From the NCBI GenBank assembly GCA_964649895.1, contig CAZYRX010000001.1, positions 1 through 64,000 of the forward strand: a DNA stretch of 64,000 bases, read 5' to 3'. How positions within the stretch are numbered: the first letter of the stretch is position 1; the number at the start of each line of letters is the position of its first letter. Shown here one piece after another: positions 8,191-16,924 of this stretch. Position numbers and translations under genes: made by a program. The notes beneath the pieces were generated by a model. That model was not told the origin of the DNA. It was given only the letters and a program-made list of their open reading frames with translations, and ran no database searches. The DNA comes from Halanaerobium sp964649895 (lineage in GTDB: Bacteria; Bacillota; Halanaerobiia; Halanaerobiales; Halanaerobiaceae).

Positions 8191-8910
8191 ATGTTAGAAA
8201 TACTCTTTTCACTAATAATTATTATTATAATGATTATTATCATACCAATGTTGTTGGACTACCATTATCAAATTAAATTTGAATATGACAGCAGCTTAAT
8301 CTTATTTATTTCTATTTCAACCTCTCTCTATTCCTACCAGCTAAAAAGATATCCTGATAAAGGTTGCTTAATTAGAAAATCAAATATCAACTTTTTGGGT
8401 ATTAAAAAAGAATACATACACAGAAAAGAAAAAGATGAACGAAAAACTCCTTCTTCTCTGAAGGAAAACAAATCTGAGGAAAAGAAAAAAGAGAAGAAAA
8501 ATAAAATACAAGATATAAAAGAAAAGTTCAACACTGGAGCAGCATTAGCAAGTAAAGAAAATTTAGAACACATACTCTTCTTCATCATTAAACTTCTCAA
8601 AAAATTAAAACCTGATAAGTTTAGTATATTTCTTAATCTATCTTTTTCAGATCCTTATTATAATGGTTTGATTTTAGGCTATTATTATTCACTTATTAGT
8701 ATTCTTACACTGGAAAATTTCAAAATTAAAGTTGACTGGTTTGAGCCAAAATTTAAAGGTAATTCAATAATAGAAGGAGAAGTCATCCCTATTAAAATAT
8801 TATTTGTTATATTTAAATTTATTTTTTCCATGCAAAGTATCCGACTATTTGTTGATTTTATTAAAAATAAAAAGAAGAAGAGATCGGCAAAAAAGATCTT
8901 TGATTTTTAA
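8191..8910 (+). CDS. DUF2953 protein, YtfI-like
   Basis: A 239-residue protein with one hydrophobic N-terminal helix (residues 2-23). A very lysine- and glutamate-rich linker follows (around residues 75-115), then a C-terminal domain that includes the conserved FLNLSFSDPYYNGLILGYYYSLI. This matches the DUF2953 family, represented by B. subtilis YtfI, which lies next to ytfJ (gerW). The same pairing here strengthens both calls. It is probably anchored in the membrane with the domain in the cytoplasm. The function is unknown. A GGAGGAGG ribosome binding site precedes the ATG. Confidence 0.75.
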   Translation: MLEILFSLIIIIIMIIIIPMLLDYHYQIKFEYDSSLILFISISTSLYSYQLKRYPDKGCLIRKSNINFLGIKKEYIHRKEKDERKTPSSLKENKSEEKKKEKKNKIQDIKEKFNTGAALASKENLEHILFFIIKLLKKLKPDKFSIFLNLSFSDPYYNGLILGYYYSLISILTLENFKIKVDWFEPKFKGNSIIEGEVIPIKILFVIFKFIFSMQSIRLFVDFIKNKKKKRSAKKIFDF

Positions 8911-8977
8911 TCTAAAGTTAATTAATATTTAATGATTTAAGTTTAAAACCAAAAAATATTTAGAGGAGTGATTTTTT

Positions 8978-9331
8978 GTGGATTCAACAAAAGAAGTTCT
9001 GCAGTCAATGTATGACAAACTGGACCATTTTTTAAAAACAGAAACTGTTGTAGGTGAAGTTATTGATCTGGGTGAGGTTAAACTAATTCCAATTATTACT
9101 GCTTCATTTGGATTAGGTGGAGGTATTGGTGAAGAAGATAATAAATCTGGAGGTGGTGGAGGTGGACTTGGCTGTCGTATTTCTCCAGATGCCATTCTAG
9201 TAATTAAAGATGGTAATGTTGAGATGATGCCTGTTCATACTAATAAATCCCTTGACAAATTAATTGACAGTGTCCCTGATTTGATTGAAAAAATCAATAA
9301 AGTTAAATCCGAAAAAACTGATGAAGATTAA
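8978..9331 (+). CDS. gerW: GerW family sporulation protein (YtfJ)
   Basis: A 117-residue protein with the full GerW/YtfJ pattern: an N-terminal helix, the segment KTETVVGEVIDLGEVKLIPI, a glycine-rich ASFGLGGGIG, a run of glycines, then GCRISPDAILVIKDGNVEM. In B. subtilis GerW is needed for spore germination or the spore coat. Some non-sporulating Clostridia relatives keep the gene. It starts at GTG with GAGGAG ten bases upstream and follows ytfI by 67 bases, with a shared terminator at 9393-9440. Confidence 0.9.
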   Translation: MDSTKEVLQSMYDKLDHFLKTETVVGEVIDLGEVKLIPIITASFGLGGGIGEEDNKSGGGGGGLGCRISPDAILVIKDGNVEMMPVHTNKSLDKLIDSVPDLIEKINKVKSEKTDED

Positions 9332-9392
9332 AGATTAGCTGCAAATTTTCTGCGTTAATAAAATACTAAACGAGATGAATATAAACTAAAAA

Positions 9393-9440
9393 GCTCCCCC
9401 ATTTGAACAGATTTTGATTGATCTGCTATAATTGGGGAGC
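9393..9440. terminator. Bidirectional terminator between gerW and the aldo/keto reductase
   Basis: GCTCCCC (9393-9399) pairs with GGGGAGC (9434-9440). An inner stem, CAGAT/ATCTG, lies at 9408-9425. T-rich sequence follows on both strands, as expected between convergent genes. Confidence 0.8.
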
Positions 9441-9462
9441 ATTTTATTTGAGTTAAATATAT

Positions 9463-10419
9463 TTAATTGTCCATTTGATTTATAATTTTATTAGATTTTT
9501 TTGTTAATAATTCCATCTCTGAATCAGCCAATTGAAAGTCTGCTGCGGCGGCATTTTCTTGAGCCTGATTTTCAGTTTTAGCTCCTACTAAAGCAGTAGT
9601 AATACCAGGCCTAGTAATTGACCAATTTATAGAGATCTGAGCCGGAGTTTTATCATAGTCAGCAGCAATTTCCTTAATTAACTGAATTAATTCCTGAACA
9701 GAGGGCCAGTTTTCTTCTTTGAAAAATGGATAAAATTCACTTCTGTTGTCTTTTTCATCATCAAAATCAGGAATTTCAGTATATTTACCACTTAAAATAC
9801 CTCCGCCAAGGGTGCCATAACTTAAAATTCCCATTCCTTTTTTTATTATATAAGGTAATATCTCATTTTCTAATTTCCTTTCAAGCAGTGAATATTGAGG
9901 CTGCAAACTTATAACATCAGTCAAGTTATTAATTTGAGTCAGCAGATCTCTATCAAAATTACTTACACCTAAGTATTTAAATTTACCTTCTTTTTTGAGT
10001 TTGATTAATTCTTCAACACTTTCTTCTAAAGGTGTATTGGGATCAGGCCAATGAATTTGATATAAGTCTATCTGTTCAATATTAAGTCGAGATAAAGACA
10101 ATTCAATATCTTTTCTAATTCTTGAAGGGCTTAAATCCTGTACATAATCTTCACCATCTCTGTAAACACCACATTTAGTTGCTATAACAACCTTATCTCT
10201 AATACCTTCTATTGCTTTCCCAACAACAACTTCAGAATGCCCGTCACCATAGGCTGGAGCTGTATCAATCAAATTAATACCAGAATCAACTGCAGCTCTT
10301 AAAGCATTAACGGCCTGCTGATCTTCGATTGAGCCAAATGTATCATCTCCATAAGCCCAGGTTCCTAGTCCAACAGCAGAAACTTTTAAGTCTGAATCTC
10401 CTAAAATTCTATACTTCAT
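9463..10419 (-). CDS. Aldo/keto reductase
   Basis: A cytoplasmic NAD(P)H-dependent oxidoreductase of 318 residues with an (alpha/beta)8 barrel. The catalytic tetrad is visible: Asp52 and Tyr57 in NLIDTAPAYGDG, Lys82 in VIATKCG and His123 in LYQIHWPDPNTP. The nucleotide-binding end, ALVGAKTENQAQENA, is also typical. It resembles the YghZ/IolS-like group that reduces aldehydes such as methylglyoxal or sugars, but the substrate cannot be deduced. A GGGGGTAATA site precedes the ATG. It follows the phosphohexomutase by 35 bases, so the two are probably co-transcribed. Confidence 0.88.
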   Translation of the reverse strand: MKYRILGDSDLKVSAVGLGTWAYGDDTFGSIEDQQAVNALRAAVDSGINLIDTAPAYGDGHSEVVVGKAIEGIRDKVVIATKCGVYRDGEDYVQDLSPSRIRKDIELSLSRLNIEQIDLYQIHWPDPNTPLEESVEELIKLKKEGKFKYLGVSNFDRDLLTQINNLTDVISLQPQYSLLERKLENEILPYIIKKGMGILSYGTLGGGILSGKYTEIPDFDDEKDNRSEFYPFFKEENWPSVQELIQLIKEIAADYDKTPAQISINWSITRPGITTALVGAKTENQAQENAAAADFQLADSEMELLTKKSNKIINQMDN

Positions 10420-10454
10420 ATTATTACCCCCACTTTTTAGTTTATAAGTAAATT

Positions 10455-11987
10455 TTAGTCTAAAAGTTTTATGCAGAGATGTTCATATTGAGATAAAAAT
10501 TTCTTTAATTCCTGTAAAATAGAGTTAAGATCATCTTCATTATCACATTCAACATTTAAAACTAATACTGGATCATGTAATGACTGTCTAAGTAAAAACC
10601 AATCCTTACCTCCACAATTTATTCTTACTCCCTGATAATTATTTGGAGCAAGCTCCCAATTATCCTTTACTTCAACATAGTTTTTTAAGTTTTCAAGAAT
10701 ATTAGTACCATAACTCTTAAAATTATCTAATTTAATAGCCAGCCTGTATTCATTAGATATTTCTGCTTCCTCAAGATCAGAAATAAGAGCACCAATACTT
10801 CCTCCATTTGCTGTTTTTAAATTTGCAAGCTTAATTAAAACTTTTGCTACCATATATGCACCATCATCCAAAAAATAATTTTCTTTAAATGCCGCATGAC
10901 CTGAAGTCTCTATTGCAAGTGGTACTGTAACACCTTCAGCTTCCAGACGTTTTGCTTCATTTATAACATTTTTATAACCTCTTTTAAATCTATGATGTAC
11001 TCCACCCAGTTTATCTTCTATAAATTTTCTTAAACCTACAGATGTGACAGAATCTGTAACTATAGTAGCCCCAGGGTTATCCTCTAGTACTAGTACAGAT
11101 GCTAACGCTATTAGACGATTTCTATTTATTGCTCTACCACTGCTGTCAACAACAGCAGCTCTATCCACATCTGTATCAAATATAATTCCAAAATCAGCAT
11201 TATTCTGCTTCACAGCATTTGTTATTGATTTGACAGCAGTTTTATCTTCTGGATTTGGAATATGATTCGGAAATCTACCATCAGGCTCTAAAAACTGACT
11301 ACCAGATATATCTGCTCCAAGATCTTTTAATATTTTATCTGCAAAAAACCCTCCTGCTCCATTACCAGCATCAACGATAATATTATATCCAGCTAAAGGT
11401 TTCTGCTTATCTACTTCTGGTTTCAAGTTCTCTCTTATAGTATTTTCAATGTGTGATGCATAGTCACTTATTAAATCAATTTCACTTACTAAACTGCTGT
11501 CCTGCTTAGAATCATCAATAGAAATAATATCTTCTTCTGATTTTGATGCTATATTTAAAATAGTTTTAACTTCTTCTTTTTCCAGTCCTCCAATATCAGT
11601 AAAAAATTTAAATCCATTTCTATCATAAGGTAAATGACTTGCTGTAATCATTATGGCTCCATCGTATTTATGACCATCTAATATTGTTGACATAAACATA
11701 GCTGGTGTGGATGCCAAACCTGTATTATAGACATGAGAGCCTCTTGCTGTAATACCTCTAAAAAGGGATTTCTTTATTTTCTCAGCACTAATTCTTGAGT
11801 CATGGCCAACTCCTATTTTTAAATCGCTAATGTTTTTATCTTTTTTCTTTGCAAGCCATTCTGCAAAACTGTAACCTATTCCTCTAACCGCATCAGCTGT
11901 TAAATTAATCTCATTAATTTCACTTTCTACAGCTGTCCCTCTTACATCAGTACCGCTCAATAAATTTAACCAGTTAATCTCAGACAC
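10455..11987 (-). CDS. Phosphomannomutase / phosphoglucomutase
   Basis: An alpha-D-phosphohexomutase of about 510 residues that interconverts hexose 1- and 6-phosphates. The four domains show their landmarks: the active-site serine loop TASHLPYDRNGFKFF, the metal-binding FDTDVDRAAV, the sugar-binding IETSGHAAFKENYFLDDGA and the phosphate-binding C-terminus GGKDWFLLRQSLHDPVLVL. The longest frame begins at a GTG inside the ribosome binding site. The second GTG, eight bases after GGAG, is the better start and gives MSEINWLNLL. Whether it prefers mannose, glucose or another sugar cannot be told from the sequence. Confidence 0.88.
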   Translation of the reverse strand: MSEINWLNLLSGTDVRGTAVESEINEINLTADAVRGIGYSFAEWLAKKKDKNISDLKIGVGHDSRISAEKIKKSLFRGITARGSHVYNTGLASTPAMFMSTILDGHKYDGAIMITASHLPYDRNGFKFFTDIGGLEKEEVKTILNIASKSEEDIISIDDSKQDSSLVSEIDLISDYASHIENTIRENLKPEVDKQKPLAGYNIIVDAGNGAGGFFADKILKDLGADISGSQFLEPDGRFPNHIPNPEDKTAVKSITNAVKQNNADFGIIFDTDVDRAAVVDSSGRAINRNRLIALASVLVLEDNPGATIVTDSVTSVGLRKFIEDKLGGVHHRFKRGYKNVINEAKRLEAEGVTVPLAIETSGHAAFKENYFLDDGAYMVAKVLIKLANLKTANGGSIGALISDLEEAEISNEYRLAIKLDNFKSYGTNILENLKNYVEVKDNWELAPNNYQGVRINCGGKDWFLLRQSLHDPVLVLNVECDNEDDLNSILQELKKFLSQYEHLCIKLLD

Positions 11988-12181
11988 AATAATCACTCCA
12001 TTTATTTTTTTTCTTAAAATTATCTGTATTAATTATATTTATGGTTTGAACAAAAAAGTCATATTTACTCTGAAGTTCAAGATGTTCTTTTTATAAAAAA
12101 CTATTTTTATATTCAGCAATTATATTCACAATATAATAATACATCATAATAAGGAATAAAACAAACAGAAATATATCAGAA

Positions 12182-12205
12182 AAGCCAGCTCATTTGAGCT
12201 GGCTT
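12182..12205. terminator. Palindromic hairpin after msrAB
   Basis: AAGCCAGCTCA (12182-12192) pairs with TGAGCTGGCTT (12195-12205), with a T-rich tail on the minus strand. It lies 100 bases beyond the msrAB stop. The surrounding stretch 11988-12304 has no convincing gene and is AT-rich. Confidence 0.55.
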
Positions 12206-12304
12206 GAATTTAAAATATAATATCTATTTCATTGCTGATTTATTAAAATTAGAATTTTTATTTTCTTTATAATATCTTTTTGCAGTTTCTAATTAATTGT
12301 CTTT

Positions 12305-13507
12305 TTATTCTTCAAAAAGATATTTGTATTCTCCATATCCCTCTTCTTCTAATTTATCAGCTGGAATAAATTTTAGGGATGCTGAATTAATACAATATCT
12401 GAGACCAGTTGGTTCTGGGCCATCTGTAAATACATGTCCTAAATGAGAATCAGCATTATTGCTTCTAACCTCTGTTCTCCTCATAAAGAGACTGTTATCT
12501 TTTTCTTCAATTATATTAGATTCTTCAAGAGGCTTAGTAAAACTAGGCCAACCTGAACCTGACTGAAATTTATCGGTTGATGAAAATAAAGGCTCACCTG
12601 AAACTATATCAACATAAATTCCTTTTTCTTTGTTATCCCAGTACTTATTATCAAATGGCGGTTCTGTTGCATCCAGCTGTGTTACCTTATACTGAAGATC
12701 ACTTAACTTCTCTCTAAGTTCTTTATCGGTAAATTCTTCATTAATTTCAACATCAGCTGCTGCAGTATTCTGACATGGACTGCATTCTGCTGGGTCTATA
12801 TTATTTCTCTCCAGTAACCTCTCTTGAAGTTCTACTGGTAAACCAAGCAAACCGATATTTGCAATTATATCTTCTTTTTTTCCTGCTCCAGTTATATAAG
12901 CATTTACCCTTGCTGCAGCAGTAGAATTAATAAATTCTTCCATAGACAATTTTTCAAGATAAACAGAAGCAAATTCTGGCTGCTGCTGTAATCTGAATTT
13001 TTGGTGATAATCTTCAGCTAAATAGAAATTTTCATATTCTCTAATCTCTGTTTTAATAGTTCCACCATTTTCTGCTTCAAGTCTTTCTTTAATATTTAAT
13101 GCTGTATTTTTTTGTTCTTGATTGTGATGAAATAGTATTGAAGCATATTGCCTTGAATAAGACTTGGTATAAGGATTATGACTATCAAAAAATAATTCTA
13201 CTAATTCCTTATAAGAAATAATTTCTGGATTATAATCAATTTCTATTGTCTCAGTGTGATCTCCAATTTTTTTATAACTTGGGTTTTCAGTGGTTCCACC
13301 TGCATAACCAACTCTTGTTCTAACAACTCCTTCAAGTGCACCAAAACTTGCATCTGGTCCCCAAAAACATCCAAGTGCAAAAGTTGCTGTTTCAGTTTCA
13401 ACATCTTCCATATTCTGATCTATAGGAATTATTGACTCTTGGGCAGCAGTATTAAAAGCTGTGAATAATGAAAGAATCACTATTGAAAATATAAATAAAT
13501 AGTTCAT
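12305..13507 (-). CDS. msrAB: Exported bifunctional peptide methionine sulfoxide reductase MsrA-MsrB
   Basis: A fusion that repairs both S- and R-methionine sulfoxide in proteins. An N-terminal signal peptide (MNYLFIFSIVILSLFTAF) places it outside the cytoplasmic membrane. The MsrA domain carries the catalytic FALGCFWGPDASFGALEG. A linker follows, then the MsrB domain with SGSGWPSFTKPL and the catalytic cysteine in GLRYCINSASLKF. The zinc-binding CxxC pairs of some MsrB enzymes are not seen, as is common in secreted forms. The start was chosen at the ATG behind AGAGGAGG, seven codons inside the longest frame. It suggests that an anaerobe meets oxidants at its surface. Confidence 0.93.
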   Translation of the reverse strand: MNYLFIFSIVILSLFTAFNTAAQESIIPIDQNMEDVETETATFALGCFWGPDASFGALEGVVRTRVGYAGGTTENPSYKKIGDHTETIEIDYNPEIISYKELVELFFDSHNPYTKSYSRQYASILFHHNQEQKNTALNIKERLEAENGGTIKTEIREYENFYLAEDYHQKFRLQQQPEFASVYLEKLSMEEFINSTAAARVNAYITGAGKKEDIIANIGLLGLPVELQERLLERNNIDPAECSPCQNTAAADVEINEEFTDKELREKLSDLQYKVTQLDATEPPFDNKYWDNKEKGIYVDIVSGEPLFSSTDKFQSGSGWPSFTKPLEESNIIEEKDNSLFMRRTEVRSNNADSHLGHVFTDGPEPTGLRYCINSASLKFIPADKLEEEGYGEYKYLFEE

Positions 13508-13643
13508 TATTTTACCTCCTCTAAACATTATTATTTAAATATAATATTGTCAATATATTACTGTTGTTTCTACTATTAATATTAGCATTTTTAAATACAT
13601 CTTAAAAGTAACTGTTATACTTTATTTAAAGTTCTATAAAACA

Positions 13644-13652
13644 TGCTATAAT
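13644..13652 (+). promoter_or_regulatory. Extended -10 element upstream of the ABC importer operon
   Basis: TG followed by one base and a perfect TATAAT (13647-13652) forms an extended -10 without a good -35. It lies about 50 bases upstream of a second, stronger promoter. Confidence 0.4.
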
Positions 13653-13666
13653 ATAGGTAGCTAAGA

Positions 13667-13695
13667 TTGACATAAAGACTTTATTTTAATAAAAT
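13667..13695 (+). promoter_or_regulatory. Sigma-A promoter of the ABC importer operon
   Basis: A perfect TTGACA (13667-13672) and TAAAAT (13690-13695) are 17 bases apart. The predicted transcription start near 13702 falls inside the Fur-like box, and the first codon is at 13730. Confidence 0.75.
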
Positions 13696-13700
13696 AAGAT

Positions 13701-13715
13701 TGATAATCGTTTTCA
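13701..13715 (+). promoter_or_regulatory. Fur-like operator at the ABC importer promoter
   Basis: TGATAATCGTTTTCA matches the 7-1-7 Fur box (TGATAAT, one base, ATTATCA) in all seven bases of the left arm and five of seven on the right. It sits just after the -10, where a repressor would block transcription. This is a pattern match only. Confidence 0.4.
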
Positions 13716-13729
13716 TTGGAGGTGATTAT

Positions 13730-14554
13730 TTGCTTTTAAAAACTGAAAACTTGACAAAAAAATTTGATAAAAATCATGTTTTGGAAAATATAAGTTTTAG
13801 CTTAGAAAGAGGAGAAGTCATCTGTTTTCTTGGTCCCAGTGGGTGTGGAAAATCAACTCTTTTAAGAATAATTGCTGGTCTAGAAAGTTTTGATTCTGGT
13901 GAAGTAAACAATAATGCTTCTCATACTGCCTTTATTTTTCAAGAAGGCCGTCTTCTTCCCTGGCTGAATGTAGCTGAAAATATTGAATTGGTTTTAAAAG
14001 ACAATATATATGATGCAGATAAAAAAAATGAAATAATAGATGAAGTACTAAATAATGTTGGACTGGCAGAACATAAAGAATATAATCCTGCTCAGTTAAG
14101 TGGAGGTATGAAGCAAAGAGTAGCTATTGCCAGGGCTCTTGCAATTAAACCAGAACTTCTATTAATGGATGAACCTTTTGCTAATCTTGATTTTCCTCTG
14201 AGGCTTGATTTGATTAGATTAATTAGTAAGATTTTTTCTAAAAAAACTATGGGAGGAATATTTGTAACTCATGACAGTAGAGAAGCAGTATTAATGGGAG
14301 ATAAGATTATGATAATGACTGAAAATCCTGCAGTTATAGAGAGTACTATTGAAATCACAATCCCCAAAGAAGAACGATATCTTGAATCAGATGAGATTAG
14401 CAAATATAATAAACTTCTCAATCACTATTTGTGTAAAAATATGGGAAAAGAGCATATGCATAAAAGCTGTAGACTTCTTCAAAACATGAATTTCACATGT
14501 GAAAATATTATTTGTGGCCTAAAAAATAACATAGATACTGATCAAGATAATTAA
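13730..14554 (+). CDS. NitT/TauT-type ABC importer, ATP-binding subunit
   Basis: Energises import by the two following genes. The Walker A motif GPSGCGKST, the Q-loop FIFQEGRLLPW, the signature LSGGMKQRVAIARAL, Walker B LLLMDEPF and the H-loop VTHDSREAV are all present. The family comprises the nitrate, sulfonate and thiamine-precursor importers. The start is TTG at 13730, placed correctly after GGAGGTGAT. The C-terminal tail of about 40 residues is unusual: it has several cysteines and histidines (HYLCKNM, EHMHKSC, FTCENIICG) and could bind metal. A Fur-like box at the promoter suggests a link to iron. Confidence 0.88.
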   Translation: MLLKTENLTKKFDKNHVLENISFSLERGEVICFLGPSGCGKSTLLRIIAGLESFDSGEVNNNASHTAFIFQEGRLLPWLNVAENIELVLKDNIYDADKKNEIIDEVLNNVGLAEHKEYNPAQLSGGMKQRVAIARALAIKPELLLMDEPFANLDFPLRLDLIRLISKIFSKKTMGGIFVTHDSREAVLMGDKIMIMTENPAVIESTIEITIPKEERYLESDEISKYNKLLNHYLCKNMGKEHMHKSCRLLQNMNFTCENIICGLKNNIDTDQDN

Positions 14555-14597
14555 TTTTTAAACTATTTTCAACAAATTTTATGAGGAGGCAGTCAAT

Positions 14598-15584
14598 ATG
14601 CATTTAAATTTTTATGAGCTTGATGAATTAAATAAAGTTAATTTTATTAAATTTATCATTTTTCTAAGTGCTATTTTAACCTTATTTTTAAGCTTTTCTA
14701 TATCTACTTCAGCTCAAACAGATATTCGTCTAAGTGTTTCAGCAAGTCCATCTTCTCTACCAGCTTTTTATATACAGCAAAACATTGATGACTTAAAACT
14801 TGAAACAAATATCCACAGAAGTAGAAATGTTGTTATCTCAAGACTTATGAAAAAAGAAGTTGATGCTGCACTGCTTTCAACTAATGAAGCCGCAAAACTT
14901 TATAATAAGGGTGTAGAAGTTCAAATCGCAGGTATCCATACATGGGGGATTTTTTATCTTTTAAGCAGCAGAAAAGATATAACTAACTGGGATGATTTAA
15001 AAGCTAAGGATATATATGTGCCAGATAAAGGTGGGCCATTAGACATTGTTTTTCAGGAACTTCTGAAGAAAAATAATTTAGATATTTCAAAGGATCTTCA
15101 GATACAAAGAGGAAAAATGAGAGAAGTCACTCAGCTTATGATAAACAATATGGCAGAAACTGCTGTTCTCAGAGAACCTTTTGTTACACAGTGCTTATTA
15201 AAAAATAATGATACAAAAGTTATACTTGACCTGCAGAAAGAATGGAATCAAGTATATTCTTTTAGAATCCCTCAATCATCCCTCATTTTTAGAAAAGAAT
15301 TTGCCGCAGAACATCCAGAACTTGTAAATAAACTTGAAGAAAATTACAAAATAGCTCTTAATTATCTTAACACTAATAGAAATACTGCAGCTGAACTGGG
15401 TAAGCAGTTCTTGGAAGTTGATAAAGAAATAATTTTAGAATCTTATGGAAGATTAAATCTGAAATATCAGAACAGCATTGAAGTTAAAGAGGAAATAGAA
15501 AAATATTTTCAGAGCTTAATGAATTATAGTAAAGAAACGATTGGTGGGAATATTCCTGATGAAAAATTCTATATTAAAAACTAA
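14598..15584 (+). CDS. NitT/TauT-type ABC importer, substrate-binding protein
   Basis: An exported binding protein of 328 residues. The signal peptide is long (hydrophobic at about residues 17-36, likely cut after STSAQ) and has no lipobox cysteine, so the protein should be free in the periplasm, as expected in a diderm cell. The mature part shows the NMT1/SsuA-like pattern: SVSASPSSLPAFYIQ, DAALLSTNEAAKLYNKG and a central VPDKGGPLDIVFQELLKK. Its ligand cannot be read from the sequence and need not be nitrate or sulfonate. A GAGGAGG site precedes the ATG. The next gene overlaps its 3' end. Confidence 0.82.
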   Translation: MHLNFYELDELNKVNFIKFIIFLSAILTLFLSFSISTSAQTDIRLSVSASPSSLPAFYIQQNIDDLKLETNIHRSRNVVISRLMKKEVDAALLSTNEAAKLYNKGVEVQIAGIHTWGIFYLLSSRKDITNWDDLKAKDIYVPDKGGPLDIVFQELLKKNNLDISKDLQIQRGKMREVTQLMINNMAETAVLREPFVTQCLLKNNDTKVILDLQKEWNQVYSFRIPQSSLIFRKEFAAEHPELVNKLEENYKIALNYLNTNRNTAAELGKQFLEVDKEIILESYGRLNLKYQNSIEVKEEIEKYFQSLMNYSKETIGGNIPDEKFYIKN

Positions 15585-16329
15585 AGAAAATCTAAAAAAT
15601 ACTGATAGTCAAAAATATTATTACAGTATTTTAGGATCAGTTATATTGATATTAATCTGGAAATTAATTTCGCTTGGCTATAACCCAATAATTCTTCCTT
15701 CTCCTGAAAAAACTTTTATGACTATTTATGAAATGATTTTTAGCAGTTCCTTTTGGGTAACAATAGCTTATTCATTTTTTAGAGTAGTATCTGCATATCT
15801 GCTTTCTTTTATAACAGGTAGTATCATAGGTATAATTATGGGGCTAAATAAAAAAATTGATATATTTTTGAGTCCTTTTATATCTATGCTGCAGACTATA
15901 CCTAATATCTCCTGGATTCTACTTGCAATAATCTGGTTTGGTTTAAATTCTAAAATAGTAATTTTTACAATATTTATTTCTATATTACCAATATTTGTTA
16001 TAAACAGCAGTGAAGGTATCAAAAATACCAGTAAAGAATATCTGGAAATGGCAGCTGTTTATCAATTAAAACCATTTACTATATTCACAAAAATATATAT
16101 GTATTCAATTAAGCCATATCTTAGATCAGCAGCTGTTATTACTGGTGAGAGAGCCTGGAAAATAGGAGCTATGGCAGAGCTTTTAAGCTTAGAAACCGGT
16201 ATAGGTGCAGGTCTTTACTGGGCAAGAAATAATCTTCAGACTGAAAGAATTTTTGCCTGGACTATAGTATTAGTAGTACTTGGTTTTGCAAGTTCACAGT
16301 TTTTAAAATTTATTTTATCTGACAAATAA
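15559..16329 (+). CDS. NitT/TauT-type ABC importer, permease
   Basis: An inner-membrane permease of about 256 residues with roughly six transmembrane segments. It carries the ATPase-coupling EAA-like loop, seen as EYLEMAAVYQLKPFTIFTKIYMYSIKPYL. The start is probably the ATG at 15559, overlapping the binding-protein gene by 26 bases, which implies translational coupling. Three codons upstream of the ATG the sequence has only a weak GGTGGG site. It completes a three-gene importer with one ATPase, one binding protein and one permease. Confidence 0.85.
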   Translation: MKNSILKTKENLKNTDSQKYYYSILGSVILILIWKLISLGYNPIILPSPEKTFMTIYEMIFSSSFWVTIAYSFFRVVSAYLLSFITGSIIGIIMGLNKKIDIFLSPFISMLQTIPNISWILLAIIWFGLNSKIVIFTIFISILPIFVINSSEGIKNTSKEYLEMAAVYQLKPFTIFTKIYMYSIKPYLRSAAVITGERAWKIGAMAELLSLETGIGAGLYWARNNLQTERIFAWTIVLVVLGFASSQFLKFILSDK

Positions 16330-16354
16330 ACCCAGACAGAGTCTGTCTGGGTTT
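16328..16354. terminator. Bidirectional terminator between the ABC importer and ribH
   Basis: AAACCCAGACA and TGTCTGGGTTT form an almost perfect palindrome that overlaps the permease stop codon. The T-tracts on either side are weak. The genes on both sides converge here. Confidence 0.7.
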
Positions 16355-16400
16355 ATTCATGATTATTTTTCTATTTTCTTATTAATATATTTATTATTTT

Positions 16401-16868
16401 TTACTCAATCTCTTTAAATAGATTAACCATTTCTATCAATGATACTGCTGCATCATAACCTTTGTTCCCGGATTTTGTCCCAGCTCTCGAAATAGCCTGT
16501 TCAATTGTATCTGTTGTTAAAACTCCAAAAATAACAGGCTTTTCTTCATCCAGTCCAACTTTAGCAATACCTTTAGAAACCTCAGCTGAAACATAATCGA
16601 AATGAGGAGTTTCTCCCCGAATTACTGCACCAAGAGCTATAACTCCATCATATTTATCAGAGGCAGCCATTCTCTGTGCTGTCAAAGGTATTTCAAATGA
16701 ACCAGGTACCCAGGCAATTTCAATATTTTCTTCAGCTACTCCATGTCTTTTAAGACCATCAAGAGCACCATCAAGTAATTTGCTTGATATAAATTCATTA
16801 AAACGTCCTACTACTATTCCCACTTTAATTCCATCACCTATTAATTGACCTTCATATGTTTTAACCAT
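16401..16868 (-). CDS. ribH: 6,7-dimethyl-8-ribityllumazine synthase
   Basis: The penultimate enzyme of riboflavin synthesis, joining 3,4-dihydroxy-2-butanone 4-phosphate to the ribityl-aminouracil. It usually forms a 60-subunit shell. The family signature is complete: VGRFNEFISSKLLDGALDGL, WVPGSFEIPLTAQRMA, ALGAVIRGETPHFDYVS and FGVLTTDTIEQAISRAGTK. The start was moved to the second ATG, behind AAAGGAGA. It is the last gene of the rib operon, 56 bases after ribBA. Confidence 0.96.
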   Translation of the reverse strand: MVKTYEGQLIGDGIKVGIVVGRFNEFISSKLLDGALDGLKRHGVAEENIEIAWVPGSFEIPLTAQRMAASDKYDGVIALGAVIRGETPHFDYVSAEVSKGIAKVGLDEEKPVIFGVLTTDTIEQAISRAGTKSGNKGYDAAVSLIEMVNLFKEIE

Positions 16869-16924
16869 TATCATTCTCCTTTATTAATATTATTTACAGC
16901 TAATATTTATTAAAATCAAATATA

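Noticed and set aside
9140..9170. The glycine-codon run in gerW as a repeat element.
   Set aside because: It is part of the conserved glycine-rich loop of the protein.
13530..13560. A perfect TTGACA upstream of msrAB on the minus strand.
   Set aside because: The base-spaced -10 would be TAATGT, too poor, and it would leave no room for a leader before the ribosome binding site.
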